Source: Streptomyces sp. DG2A-72 (GTDB lineage: Bacteria > Actinomycetota > Actinomycetes > Streptomycetales > Streptomycetaceae). From it: a stretch of DNA of 64,000 nt. The notes beneath the pieces are model-generated. The model saw only the letters and a list, made by a program, of their open reading frames with translations, had not been told where the DNA came from and ran no database searches. Shown in pieces: positions 41,491 to 49,195 of the stretch; positions within the stretch are counted from its first letter, which is position 1; each line of letters opens with the position of its first letter. A program made the translations under genes and the position numbers. Where the stretch lies: positions 1,054,001 through 1,118,000 of the forward strand of contig NZ_JASTLC010000001.1 in the NCBI RefSeq assembly GCF_030499575.1, written 5' to 3'.

Positions 41491-42558
41491 GTGAACAACA
41501 CCGAGGTAGTCGTCATAGGCGCCGGCCAGGCAGGTCTGGCCGGCGCCTTTCACCTGCGGCGCACCGGATTCGAGCCGGAGCGGGACTTCGTGGTGCTCGA
41601 CCACTCCCCCGGGCCCGGCGGCGCCTGGCAGTTCCGGTGGCCTTCGCTGACCTACGGCAAGGTGCACGGGATGCATGCGCTGCCCGGCATGGAGCTCACG
41701 GGCGCCGACCCGGCGCGGCCGTCCTCCGAAGTCATCACCGAGTACTTCGACAGGTACGAGCGCACCTTCGATCTGCGGGTACGGCGGCCCGTCGATGTCC
41801 ACGCCGTGCGCGAGGGCGACGCGGGGCGGCTGCTCGTGGAGACCTCGGACGGTGTGTGGTCGACCCGGGCGCTGATCAACGCGACCGGGACCTGGGACCG
41901 GCCGTTCTGGCCGCGCTATCCCGGTCAGGAGACCTTCCGGGGGCGGCAGTTGCACACCGCGCAGTATCCGGGACCGGAGGAGTTCGCCGGGCTGCGGGTC
42001 GTCGTGGTGGGCGGGGGTGCGTCCGGTACCCAGCATCTGCTGGAGATCGCCCCGTACGCGGCGGCCACGACCTGGGTCACCCGACGGCCGCCGGTCTTCC
42101 GCGAGGGGCCCTTCGACGAGGACGCCGGTCGCGCCGCGGTCGCGCTGGTGGAGGAGCGGGTGCGGCAGGGGCTGCCGCCGCGGAGCGTGGTGTCGGTCAC
42201 GGGGCTGCCGTTGAACGACGCGATTCGGCAGGGGCTCGCGGACGGGGTCCTGGACCGGCAGCCGATGTTCGACCGGATCACCCCCGACGGGGTGGCGTGG
42301 AACGACGGGCGGCACATACCCGCCGACGTCATCCTGTGGGCGACCGGATTCCGGCCCGCCATCGACCATCTGACACCGCTGAGGCTGCGTGAGCCGGGCG
42401 GCGGGATCCGGCTCGACGGGACCCGCGCGGTCGCCGATCCGCGGATCCATCTGGTCGGCTACGGTCCGTCGGCGAGCACCATCGGCGCCAACCGGGCCGG
42501 CCGTGCGGCCGTGCGGGACATCAGGCGGCTGCTCGCCGAGGAGCCCGTCGCCGCGTGA
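41491..42558 (+). CDS. FAD-dependent FMO/CzcO-like monooxygenase
   Basis: This 355-residue protein has N-terminal VVVIGAGQAGLAGAFHLRRT (FAD GxGxxG) and central RVVVVGGGASGTQHLLEIAP (NADPH GxGxxG), with DVILWATGFRP near the end. This is the class B flavoprotein monooxygenase/CzcO-like pattern. GTG 41491 begins about 10 nt after a TTAGTAG that looks like a -10 box, so the mRNA may be leaderless. Its position after ssuA suggests a link to sulfur or small-molecule oxidation, but its family is not SsuD. Confidence 0.88.
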   Translation: MNNTEVVVIGAGQAGLAGAFHLRRTGFEPERDFVVLDHSPGPGGAWQFRWPSLTYGKVHGMHALPGMELTGADPARPSSEVITEYFDRYERTFDLRVRRPVDVHAVREGDAGRLLVETSDGVWSTRALINATGTWDRPFWPRYPGQETFRGRQLHTAQYPGPEEFAGLRVVVVGGGASGTQHLLEIAPYAAATTWVTRRPPVFREGPFDEDAGRAAVALVEERVRQGLPPRSVVSVTGLPLNDAIRQGLADGVLDRQPMFDRITPDGVAWNDGRHIPADVILWATGFRPAIDHLTPLRLREPGGGIRLDGTRAVADPRIHLVGYGPSASTIGANRAGRAAVRDIRRLLAEEPVAA

Positions 42559-42570
42559 TGTCCCTGCCGG

Positions 42571-43410
42571 TCACGTCTTCGCCTGCGGGCTCTTCTGGAG
42601 GGAGTTGAACTCCGCCACGTTGCGCTGGTGCTCGGCGTAGTCGGCCGTGAAGCGGGTGTCGCCCCGCTTGACCGTGACGAAGTACAGCCAGTCGCCCGGC
42701 GTCGGAGTGACCGCCGCACGCAGGGCCTCCTCGCCGGGGTTGGCGATGGGCGTGGGCGGCAGCCCCATGCGCTGGTACGAGTTGTAGGGGCTCTCGATCC
42801 GCAGGTCGTCGAGGGTGGTCTTCACGGTGGAGCGGTTCAGGGCGTAGTTGATGGTGGAGTCCATCTGGAGCGGCACACCGCGTTCGAGCCGGTTGTGGAT
42901 GACCCGGGCCACCTTGCCCATGTCGGTCTTGGTGGAGGCCTCGGCCTGCACGATGCTCGCGATGGTGACCGCCTGATAGACGTTCATCGCGTTGCGCTGC
43001 GCGCCGGCGGTGATCGGGACGCCGTTGAACTTCTGGTTGGCGGTGTCGACCATCGACGACAGCAGCGTCTGAGGCGTCGCCTTCTCGTCGATCGGATACG
43101 TCGCCGGGAAGAGATAGCCCTCCGGGTTGCCCTCGGCGTCGACCGGCAGCTTCAGGTTGGCCTTGCCCAGGGACTTCTTCGTGGTGCCCGGCGGCAACTC
43201 GAGGGCCTTGTCGACGGCGTCGTAGACCTGGCCCGCGCGCCAGCCCTCCGGGATCACCAGGGACACCGGCTTGGTCTCTTCCTCGCCGCCCAGGGTGAGC
43301 AGCGGCACCGCCACGGCGGTGCCGGCCAGGACGGCCCCGGTCGCGATGAGGGCGATACGGCCCCGGCGCGTCAGTCGCATGGTGCTTCGTGGCGGAGTGT
43401 TGAAGTGCAT
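42571..43410 (-). CDS. MltG-like endolytic murein transglycosylase
   Basis: This 279-residue protein is membrane anchored, with TM helix IALIATGAVLAGTAVAVPLL. The YceG/MltG domain includes GYLFPATYPIDE, AVTIASIVQAEA with the catalytic Glu, VIHNRLERGVPLQMDSTINY and ESPYNSYQRMGLPPTPIANP. MltG cleaves nascent glycan strands. It is shorter than the main Streptomyces MltG and not next to aroE or ruvX, so it is probably a paralogue. ATG 43410 is chosen over TTG 43416; neither has a strong ribosome-binding site. Confidence 0.88.
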   Translation of the reverse strand: MHFNTPPRSTMRLTRRGRIALIATGAVLAGTAVAVPLLTLGGEEETKPVSLVIPEGWRAGQVYDAVDKALELPPGTTKKSLGKANLKLPVDAEGNPEGYLFPATYPIDEKATPQTLLSSMVDTANQKFNGVPITAGAQRNAMNVYQAVTIASIVQAEASTKTDMGKVARVIHNRLERGVPLQMDSTINYALNRSTVKTTLDDLRIESPYNSYQRMGLPPTPIANPGEEALRAAVTPTPGDWLYFVTVKRGDTRFTADYAEHQRNVAEFNSLQKSPQAKT

Positions 43411-43453
43411 GCGCAAACCGTAACCCGCACATCGTCACAAACTCCGCATATCT

Positions 43454-45256
43454 TCAGCTTGTCGGCTCCAGTTGGGCGTCCCTGCGGACCAGCGCCGCGT
43501 ACCGGCCCTCGCGGCCCAACAGCTCCTCGTGCGTGCCGCGTTCGACCGCGCGCCCGGCGTCCAGGACCACGATCTGGCCGGCACCCCGAATGGTGGACAG
43601 ACGGTGAGCGATGGTGAGCGTGGTGCGGTTGGCCGACAGTGCGTCGATCGCTTCCTGGACGGCGTGTTCGGTGCGGGTGTCCAGGGCGCTGGTCGCCTCG
43701 TCGAGGATGAGCACGGGTGGGTCGCGCAGGATCGTGCGCGCGATGGCCAGGCGCTGCTTCTCGCCGCCGGAGAAGCGGTGCCCGCGCTCGCCGACGACGG
43801 TGTCGTATCCGTCGGGAAGCGCGGCGATGTGGTCGTGGATCTGGGCCGCCTTGGCCGCCTGCTCGAGTTCCTCGTCGGTGGCGTCCGGCTTCGCGAAGCG
43901 CAGGTTCTCGGCGATGGAGGCGTGGAAGAGGTACGTCTCCTGGGAGACGACGCCGACCGCGCGGGCGAGGGTGTCGAAGTCGAGGTCGCGGACGTCGATG
44001 CCGTCGAGGGTGACCCGGCCGCCCGTGACGTCGTACAACCGCGGCACCAGATAGCCGAGCGTGGACTTGCCCGCGCCGGTCGGGCCGACGATCGCGAGGC
44101 TGCCGCCGGCCGGGACGGTGACGTCGATGCTGTCGAGGATCGGCCCGCTCTTGTCGTCGTAGCGGAACTCGACCTCCTCGAAGCGGACCTCGCCCTTCAC
44201 GCGGTCCAAGTGGACGGGGTCCTCGCGCTCGGTGATGTCTATGGGCAGGTCGAGATACTCGAAGATGCGCTGGAACAGGGCGAGCGAGGCCTGGATCTGG
44301 ACGCCGGTGCCGAGGAGGCTCACGGCCGGGCGGAACAGGCCCTGCTGGAGCGAGACGAAGGCGACGATCGTGCCGATCGAGACCGCGGGGCCGCCGAGTT
44401 GGAGGGCCATGCCCGCGGCCCAGTAGATGACGGCGGGCATCGCGGCCATGACGATCGTGATGACGCCCATCCGCCAGCGCCCGGCCATGCTCGACCGCAC
44501 CTCGAGGTCGACCAGTTCCTCGGACTCCTCCCCGAAGGACTTCGTCAGCGAGTCGGAGCGGCCCATCGTGCGGCCGAGCAGGATGCCGCTGACCGAGAGC
44601 GACTCGGTGACCGTGGCGGCCATCGCGGCCATCTGCTTCTGGCGCTGGGTCGTGATCTTCCGGCGTTCGTCGCCGACGCGGCGGCTGATCCATACGAACA
44701 CCGGCAGCAGAAGCAGCGAGACGACGGTCAGTCGCCAGTCGAGGACGACCATCGCGACGATCGTGGCGACCACGCTGGTGAAGTTGGCGACCAGCGAGGT
44801 GGCGGTGGAGGTGACGGTGGCCTGCATGCCGCCGATGTCGTTGGCGATGCGGGACTGGACCTCGCCGGTGCGGGTGCGGGTGAAGAAGGCGAGCGACATG
44901 CGTTGCAGCCGGCCGTAGACGGCGGTGCGCAGGTCGTGCATGACGCGCTGGCCGACCGTCGTGGAGATCAGGGTCTGCAGGACGCCGAAGACGCTGGTGA
45001 GGACGGCGCTGAGGATCATGCCGAGCGCGAGCAGGCTGAGCAGGCCTGTGCGGCCCTGCGGGATCGCGGTGTCGAGGATCGCCTTCAGGAAGAAGGGGGT
45101 GGCGACGGAGACGAGGGACGAGGCGCCGACCAGGAGGCCGACTACGGCGAGACGTCCGCGGTACGGACGGAAGAGTGTCAGGATGCGCCGCGCCTGCCGG
45201 GGCTGCTCCTCGGCGTCGGCGGGCGGGGTCCACGCGGGTTCGTGCTCGGGTTTCAT
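43454..45256 (-). CDS. MsbA-type ABC exporter half-transporter
   Basis: This 600-residue protein has a six-helix transmembrane domain (about 35-320) and an ATPase domain (about 345-590): Walker A VGPTGAGKST, Q-loop VVSQETYLF, signature RFSGGEKQRLAIA, Walker B PVLILDEATSALD, and TIAHRLS. It works as a homodimer or with an unknown partner to export drugs or lipids. It is divergent from a MarR regulator across a 94-nt gap holding a 25-bp palindrome, so MarR very probably represses it. Confidence 0.95.
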   Translation of the reverse strand: MKPEHEPAWTPPADAEEQPRQARRILTLFRPYRGRLAVVGLLVGASSLVSVATPFFLKAILDTAIPQGRTGLLSLLALGMILSAVLTSVFGVLQTLISTTVGQRVMHDLRTAVYGRLQRMSLAFFTRTRTGEVQSRIANDIGGMQATVTSTATSLVANFTSVVATIVAMVVLDWRLTVVSLLLLPVFVWISRRVGDERRKITTQRQKQMAAMAATVTESLSVSGILLGRTMGRSDSLTKSFGEESEELVDLEVRSSMAGRWRMGVITIVMAAMPAVIYWAAGMALQLGGPAVSIGTIVAFVSLQQGLFRPAVSLLGTGVQIQASLALFQRIFEYLDLPIDITEREDPVHLDRVKGEVRFEEVEFRYDDKSGPILDSIDVTVPAGGSLAIVGPTGAGKSTLGYLVPRLYDVTGGRVTLDGIDVRDLDFDTLARAVGVVSQETYLFHASIAENLRFAKPDATDEELEQAAKAAQIHDHIAALPDGYDTVVGERGHRFSGGEKQRLAIARTILRDPPVLILDEATSALDTRTEHAVQEAIDALSANRTTLTIAHRLSTIRGAGQIVVLDAGRAVERGTHEELLGREGRYAALVRRDAQLEPTS

Positions 45257-45301
45257 GGGCTCCTGCGGGTGGTGAGTCGACGGTGACTGACGGAGAGTAG
45301 C

Positions 45302-45326
45302 TCATTGTTACCTATACTCACAATGA
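45302..45326. promoter_or_regulatory. MarR-type palindrome between ABC exporter and marR
   Basis: TCATTGT (45302-45308) and ACAATGA (45320-45326) form a perfect 7-bp inverted repeat with an 11-nt AT-rich centre (TACCTATACTC). It is placed between the divergent start codons and overlaps likely promoter sequences. It is a typical size and position for a MarR dimer site. Confidence 0.75.
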
Positions 45327-45350
45327 ACGGCATCCTGTTATTGTTCCCGC

Positions 45351-45794
45351 ATGACCACCCCCGATTCCGACGGTCTGCTGGCCGAGCAACTGCTGCGGTT
45401 CACCCGGCGTGTGCACCGGATCCAGAAGCGGCACATCGAGCAGTCCGGCCTGGGCGTCACCCCGGCCCAGTCCCGGCTGCTGCGCACCCTCGCGCACTAC
45501 GAGGCGCCGCCCCGCATGGCCGACATCGCCGAGCGGCTGGAGGTGGTCCCGCGGGCCGTCACATCGCTGGTCGACGGACTGGAGGCGAGCGGGAAGGTGC
45601 GGCGGGTGCCCGATCCCAGCAACCGGCGGGTGATCCGGATCGAGTTGACGGACGACGGGCGCAAGGCGCTGGGCGAGTTGCATGGGGCGCGGAGAGCGGC
45701 GGCCGACGAGATTCTGGCGCCCTTGACGCATGTGGAGCGTGCGGTGCTCGGGACGCTGCTGGACACGTTGGTGGACAAGGCGCAGCACGGTTGA
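45351..45794 (+). CDS. MarR-family transcriptional regulator
   Basis: This 147-residue regulator has the MarR winged helix (about 40-110): VTPAQSRLLRTLAHYEAPPR, MADIAERLEVVPRAVTSLVD, and wing KVRRVPDPSNRRVIRIELTD. Terminal helices provide dimerisation. It is divergent from the ABC exporter with a palindrome between. It probably senses a compound exported by that transporter. A strong 12-bp hairpin follows its stop. Confidence 0.94.
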   Translation: MTTPDSDGLLAEQLLRFTRRVHRIQKRHIEQSGLGVTPAQSRLLRTLAHYEAPPRMADIAERLEVVPRAVTSLVDGLEASGKVRRVPDPSNRRVIRIELTDDGRKALGELHGARRAAADEILAPLTHVERAVLGTLLDTLVDKAQHG

Positions 45795-45801
45795 GAAATG
45801 C

Positions 45802-45837
45802 CGCGGCCACCGCCCCTGAAGAGGAGCGGTGGCCGCG
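45802..45837. terminator. bidirectional terminator hairpin between marR and DAACS transporter
   Basis: CGCGGCCACCGC (45802-45813) and GCGGTGGCCGCG (45826-45837) form a perfect 12-bp stem with a 12-nt loop, in the 58-nt gap between convergent genes. It has no U-tract on either strand, as is common for Streptomyces terminators. Confidence 0.85.
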
Positions 45838-45852
45838 TGAAGGCGCGATGCG

Positions 45853-47271
45853 TCAACTGACCTCGGGTGCGGGTTCCTTGGCCGACTGGGCGGGTACGGC
45901 GGCAGGGGCGGGCGCATCCGTTCCCGGAGCCTCGTCGGCAGCGGCGGACTCGTCGCCCTCGCCGCTCTCGGCCCTGGGCTCGGCCTCTCCGCTCAGCACC
46001 TTCTGAGCCCGTTCCGTATCCAGCGCACCCTCCCACCGGGACACGGCGAACACGGCGACGCAGTTGCCGAGCAGGTTCGTGACGACGCGCATCGAGTCCA
46101 TGATGCGGTCCACGCCGAGGAGCAGGGCGACGGCCCCGGCGGGGATGGCGCCCAGCGAGGAAGCGGTCGCGGACAGGGCGAGGAAGGCGGAACCGGGGAT
46201 GCCGGCCATGCCCTTGCTGGTGAGCATCAGCACCAGGATCACGGTGATCTGCTGGCTCAGGCTGAGGTCCACGCCCACGGCCTGCGCGATGAACAGCGTG
46301 CCGATGGACAGGTAGAGCGAGGCTCCGTCCAGGTTGAAGGAGTAGCCGGTGGGCAGCACCAGGCCCACGGCGTCGTCGCGGGCACCGGCCTTGCGCAGCT
46401 TCTGCATCACGCGCGGCATGACGGACTCGGTGGAGGCGGTGCCGAGCGCGAGGAGCATCTCCTCACGGATGTAGCGCAGGAACTTCCAGAGACTGAGTCC
46501 GGTGACCATCTTGAGCGCGACGGCGAGGAGGGCGATGAAGAACGCCGCAGCCGCGTAGCACAGGACGATCAGCTTGGCGTAGGTCTCGATGACGCCGAGC
46601 CCGTACTGGCCGATCAGGACGGCCATCGCGCCGAACACCGCGATCGGAGCGAGGCGCATGATGAAGCCGACGACCGCGAAGATGATCTCCTGGGCCTGCT
46701 CGATGACGGGCAGGACCTTGGGCACCTTGGTGTGGCCGAGGTGGAGCAGCGCGGCGCCCACCAGGCAGGCCAGGATCAGCACCTGGAGAAGCTCGTTCTC
46801 GGCGAAGGCGCCGATGAAACTGGTGGGAATCGCGTTGACGATGAACTCGGTCGTCGAAGGCAGTGAACCGCCGCCCGTCTTCGCGTCGACCGCCGAGGCG
46901 TCGAGCGTGGAGGGGTCGACGTTCATCCCCGAGCCGGGCTGCACGACGTTGGCGGCGAGAAGCCCGATGAGCAGGGCGAGCGTGCTCGCGACCTCGAACC
47001 AGATCAGCGCCTTCAGCCCGATCCGGCCGAACGCCTTCAGGTCACCGGCCTTGGCGATGCCGACGACGACCACGCAGAACACCAGCGGCGAGATGATCGT
47101 CTTGATGAGCCGGGTGAAACCGTCGCCGAGCGGCTGGAGATCGGCGGCGAAGTCGGGCCACAGCTTGCCGACGACGATGCCGAGCACGAGCGCGCAGGCG
47201 ACCTGCGCGAAGAGGGAGGTACGCAGTATGCGTGCGACGCGTCGCGGCAGGGACGGTACGGGCGGCGGCAC
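45853..47271 (-). CDS. DAACS-family dicarboxylate/glutamate:cation symporter
   Basis: This 472-residue protein has the DctA/GltP layout: LFAQVACALVLGIVVGKLWP, IKTIISPLVFCVVVVGIAKA, LGTASTESVMPRVMQKLRKA (serine-rich hairpin), LPTGYSFNLDGASLYLSIGT, and SKGMAGIPGSAFLALSATAS. It imports C4-dicarboxylates or acidic amino acids with Na or H ions. The GTG start has AGGAG 5 nt upstream. The C-terminal tail (about 430-472) is Ala/Glu/Pro-rich and longer than usual. A 15-bp hairpin lies in its leader. Confidence 0.94.
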   Translation of the reverse strand: MPPPVPSLPRRVARILRTSLFAQVACALVLGIVVGKLWPDFAADLQPLGDGFTRLIKTIISPLVFCVVVVGIAKAGDLKAFGRIGLKALIWFEVASTLALLIGLLAANVVQPGSGMNVDPSTLDASAVDAKTGGGSLPSTTEFIVNAIPTSFIGAFAENELLQVLILACLVGAALLHLGHTKVPKVLPVIEQAQEIIFAVVGFIMRLAPIAVFGAMAVLIGQYGLGVIETYAKLIVLCYAAAAFFIALLAVALKMVTGLSLWKFLRYIREEMLLALGTASTESVMPRVMQKLRKAGARDDAVGLVLPTGYSFNLDGASLYLSIGTLFIAQAVGVDLSLSQQITVILVLMLTSKGMAGIPGSAFLALSATASSLGAIPAGAVALLLGVDRIMDSMRVVTNLLGNCVAVFAVSRWEGALDTERAQKVLSGEAEPRAESGEGDESAAADEAPGTDAPAPAAVPAQSAKEPAPEVS

Positions 47272-47295
47272 GGGGACTCCTAGAGGGGGACGGCG

Positions 47296-47328
47296 GTATG
47301 GCAGAAGCCCGGAGGGCTTCTGCCATAC
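47296..47328. terminator. 15-bp perfect hairpin in the DAACS transporter leader
   Basis: GTATGGCAGAAGCCC (47296-47310) and GGGCTTCTGCCATAC (47314-47328) are perfectly complementary with a 3-nt loop. The hairpin lies 24 nt upstream of the DAACS GTG and 113 nt downstream of the PNGase-like stop, both on the minus strand. It may end the upstream transcript or act as an attenuator in the transporter's own leader. Confidence 0.75.
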
Positions 47329-47441
47329 GGAAAGCGGCTTCCGTGCCGATCACTCTCGGGGCGTCATTGATCCTTCCGGGAACTTTTGTGTATCGGTCAT
47401 GTAAATCCGCCCGCCTTGTGGAATGTCACATACCGCCGCTC

Positions 47442-49037
47442 TCAACAGCCATTGCGGTCCTTCGTCAGCACGCCCTGAACAGTCGTGAGTGCCCGGTCGT
47501 AGCACCCGCCCGACCCGTACAGCCGGTACCGCTCGCTCGTCGTGCCGACCGCGTGCCGCTGATCGCGCGGCACGTTGATCGTGTACGTGGCGTCGCCCGC
47601 GTAGGTGTCGTCGAGCCGCGACCACGCGAGGCGCCGACCACCCTGGGCGGTGACGACCGAGGCACGGTCACCGAGCGACAGCACCGTCCGCAGCCGGTCG
47701 CCCGCGCCGATCGTGGTCGTGCCGTCCATCGTGTACGTCCGCTCTGTGCGCGTCGTCCGGGCCGGACCGCGTCCATCGACGGTGACCGACTCGTCGTCCG
47801 TCCAGCGGGCGTCGAGACCGTCGACGGTCTCGCCCTCCGTCCAGCGGTGCACGGAGTTGTTCGCCAGCGACCGGCTGACGGTGGTCGTCACACGGCCGTG
47901 CGAGGTGTCGACGTATCCGGCGACGGTGAGCCGATGTGCGCCCTTGGTGTCCACTCGGTGTTCCGAACCGGGCGTATGCGCCGAGGAGTTGGTGAGCTCG
48001 CCTTCCCTGTGGATGGTGAGCTTCCCGCTGACGTGTGCGCTCTTCGCGTCCTGCCAGACAAGGACGTTCACGGGAGTGCTCCAGCCGGTCTGCCCCTCGG
48101 GGACACCGACGACGGAGACCTCGACGCGGTGCGGGCGGCCGTCGTTGAGAAGGCCGGCGAAGGGTGTCAGGTCGTATTCGATCGGCTTGATGTCGAAGGC
48201 GCGCGGGCCCGGAACGACGTACCAGAGGAAGGGATTCGACCAGCCGCCGGTCCACACCGTCGGGAACGGCGCGGCGATTCCGGCCAGTTGGCCGTCGACC
48301 TTCACCTGCACCTCGCGGTAGGGGCCGCCGTCGGCCTGGCAGGAGTACGGCGCCGAGTCGGGCACCGTCAGATACCAGTACTCCTCGCAGCCGCCTCCGG
48401 AGCCGGTGGCGTACACCTCGGCGACGATGCGTTCGCTGTTGCGCGGGGTGGTGAGGGTGGAATCGGCGGCGAGGGTGAGGACTTGGTCCGGCGTCACAGC
48501 GGGCTTGCCCGCATAGAACGTCAGCGTGACCTTGACATCGATGATCCCGGTGTACGTGTCGTCCACCACGTTCCCGATGAGCATCTCGACGTCCTGGGCG
48601 CCGCGGAAGGTGTCGCTGTAGCGCGTGACATCCTTCTCGACGGACCACTCGATGCCGTCTGGTGACGGCTGCGGTGTCGACGTACGGAAGATCTCGACAC
48701 CGCCGAGGTGCAGATACCCGAGCCGGTCGAACTGTCGTCCCTTGACCTTGCCGTCCATGCGCAGGACCACCTTGCTCCAGCGGTCGCCACAGCCCTCCGG
48801 CGGGGTGTAGGTGCTGGTGTACGGCGTGAAGTCGCGGAACTGCGCCTCGGCGAGGGTGACTTGGCAGGATGTGCCGGAGGGCTTGGGGACGGGCGGGGCG
48901 GCGGTCATGGGGTCGTGCCAGTCGGTGGTGCTGAACTCGGGCGGGGCGTCGGCGGATTGGGCGGGGGCCGCCGTGAGGAAGGTGCTCGCGAGGAGGGCCG
49001 CTCCGGCGAGCATGGACATGATGATCCGTCTCTTCAT
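47442..49037 (-). CDS. secreted peptide-N-glycosidase A-like protein
   Basis: This 531-residue exported protein has signal peptide MKRRIIMSMLAGAALLASTF ending around AAPAQSA-DA. The mature part fits the plant/actinobacterial PNGase A family (peptide-N4-asparagine amidase A): CGDRWSKVVLRMDGKVKGRQ, FDRLGYLHLGGVEIFRTSTP, and ARTFRGAQDVEM-like beta-sandwich strands with WSNPFLWYVVPGPRAFDIKP. It would remove N-linked glycans from external glycoproteins. Several cysteines suggest disulfides. The ATG lies next to divergent ABC genes; there is no enzyme operon around it. Confidence 0.85.
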   Translation of the reverse strand: MKRRIIMSMLAGAALLASTFLTAAPAQSADAPPEFSTTDWHDPMTAAPPVPKPSGTSCQVTLAEAQFRDFTPYTSTYTPPEGCGDRWSKVVLRMDGKVKGRQFDRLGYLHLGGVEIFRTSTPQPSPDGIEWSVEKDVTRYSDTFRGAQDVEMLIGNVVDDTYTGIIDVKVTLTFYAGKPAVTPDQVLTLAADSTLTTPRNSERIVAEVYATGSGGGCEEYWYLTVPDSAPYSCQADGGPYREVQVKVDGQLAGIAAPFPTVWTGGWSNPFLWYVVPGPRAFDIKPIEYDLTPFAGLLNDGRPHRVEVSVVGVPEGQTGWSTPVNVLVWQDAKSAHVSGKLTIHREGELTNSSAHTPGSEHRVDTKGAHRLTVAGYVDTSHGRVTTTVSRSLANNSVHRWTEGETVDGLDARWTDDESVTVDGRGPARTTRTERTYTMDGTTTIGAGDRLRTVLSLGDRASVVTAQGGRRLAWSRLDDTYAGDATYTINVPRDQRHAVGTTSERYRLYGSGGCYDRALTTVQGVLTKDRNGC

Positions 49038-49195
49038 GGCCGGTGTTCTACGGGGAGTAGGGCGCCCTGCGCAATAAAAACCGTTTGCCTTCGGACACTC
49101 TGCGACGCGAACCTGTCACGGCTTGTTGCCACCCTCCCACCCTGTCCTCCCCCGTCCTCCACCCCTTCCGACCTGACACGAGCCACTGGGACGTC

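Noticed and set aside
38762..42558. The flavin monooxygenase at 41491 as SsuD of the sulfonate operon
   Set aside because: SsuD is an FMNH2-dependent luciferase-like TIM barrel. This protein has two Rossmann GxGxxG motifs and is of the FMO/CzcO type.
47417..47430. TGTG-N6-CACA palindrome that could be a CRP-like site upstream of the DAACS symporter
   Set aside because: Only four-base arms, expected often by chance, and it overlaps the end of the PNGase-like gene region. Not enough support.
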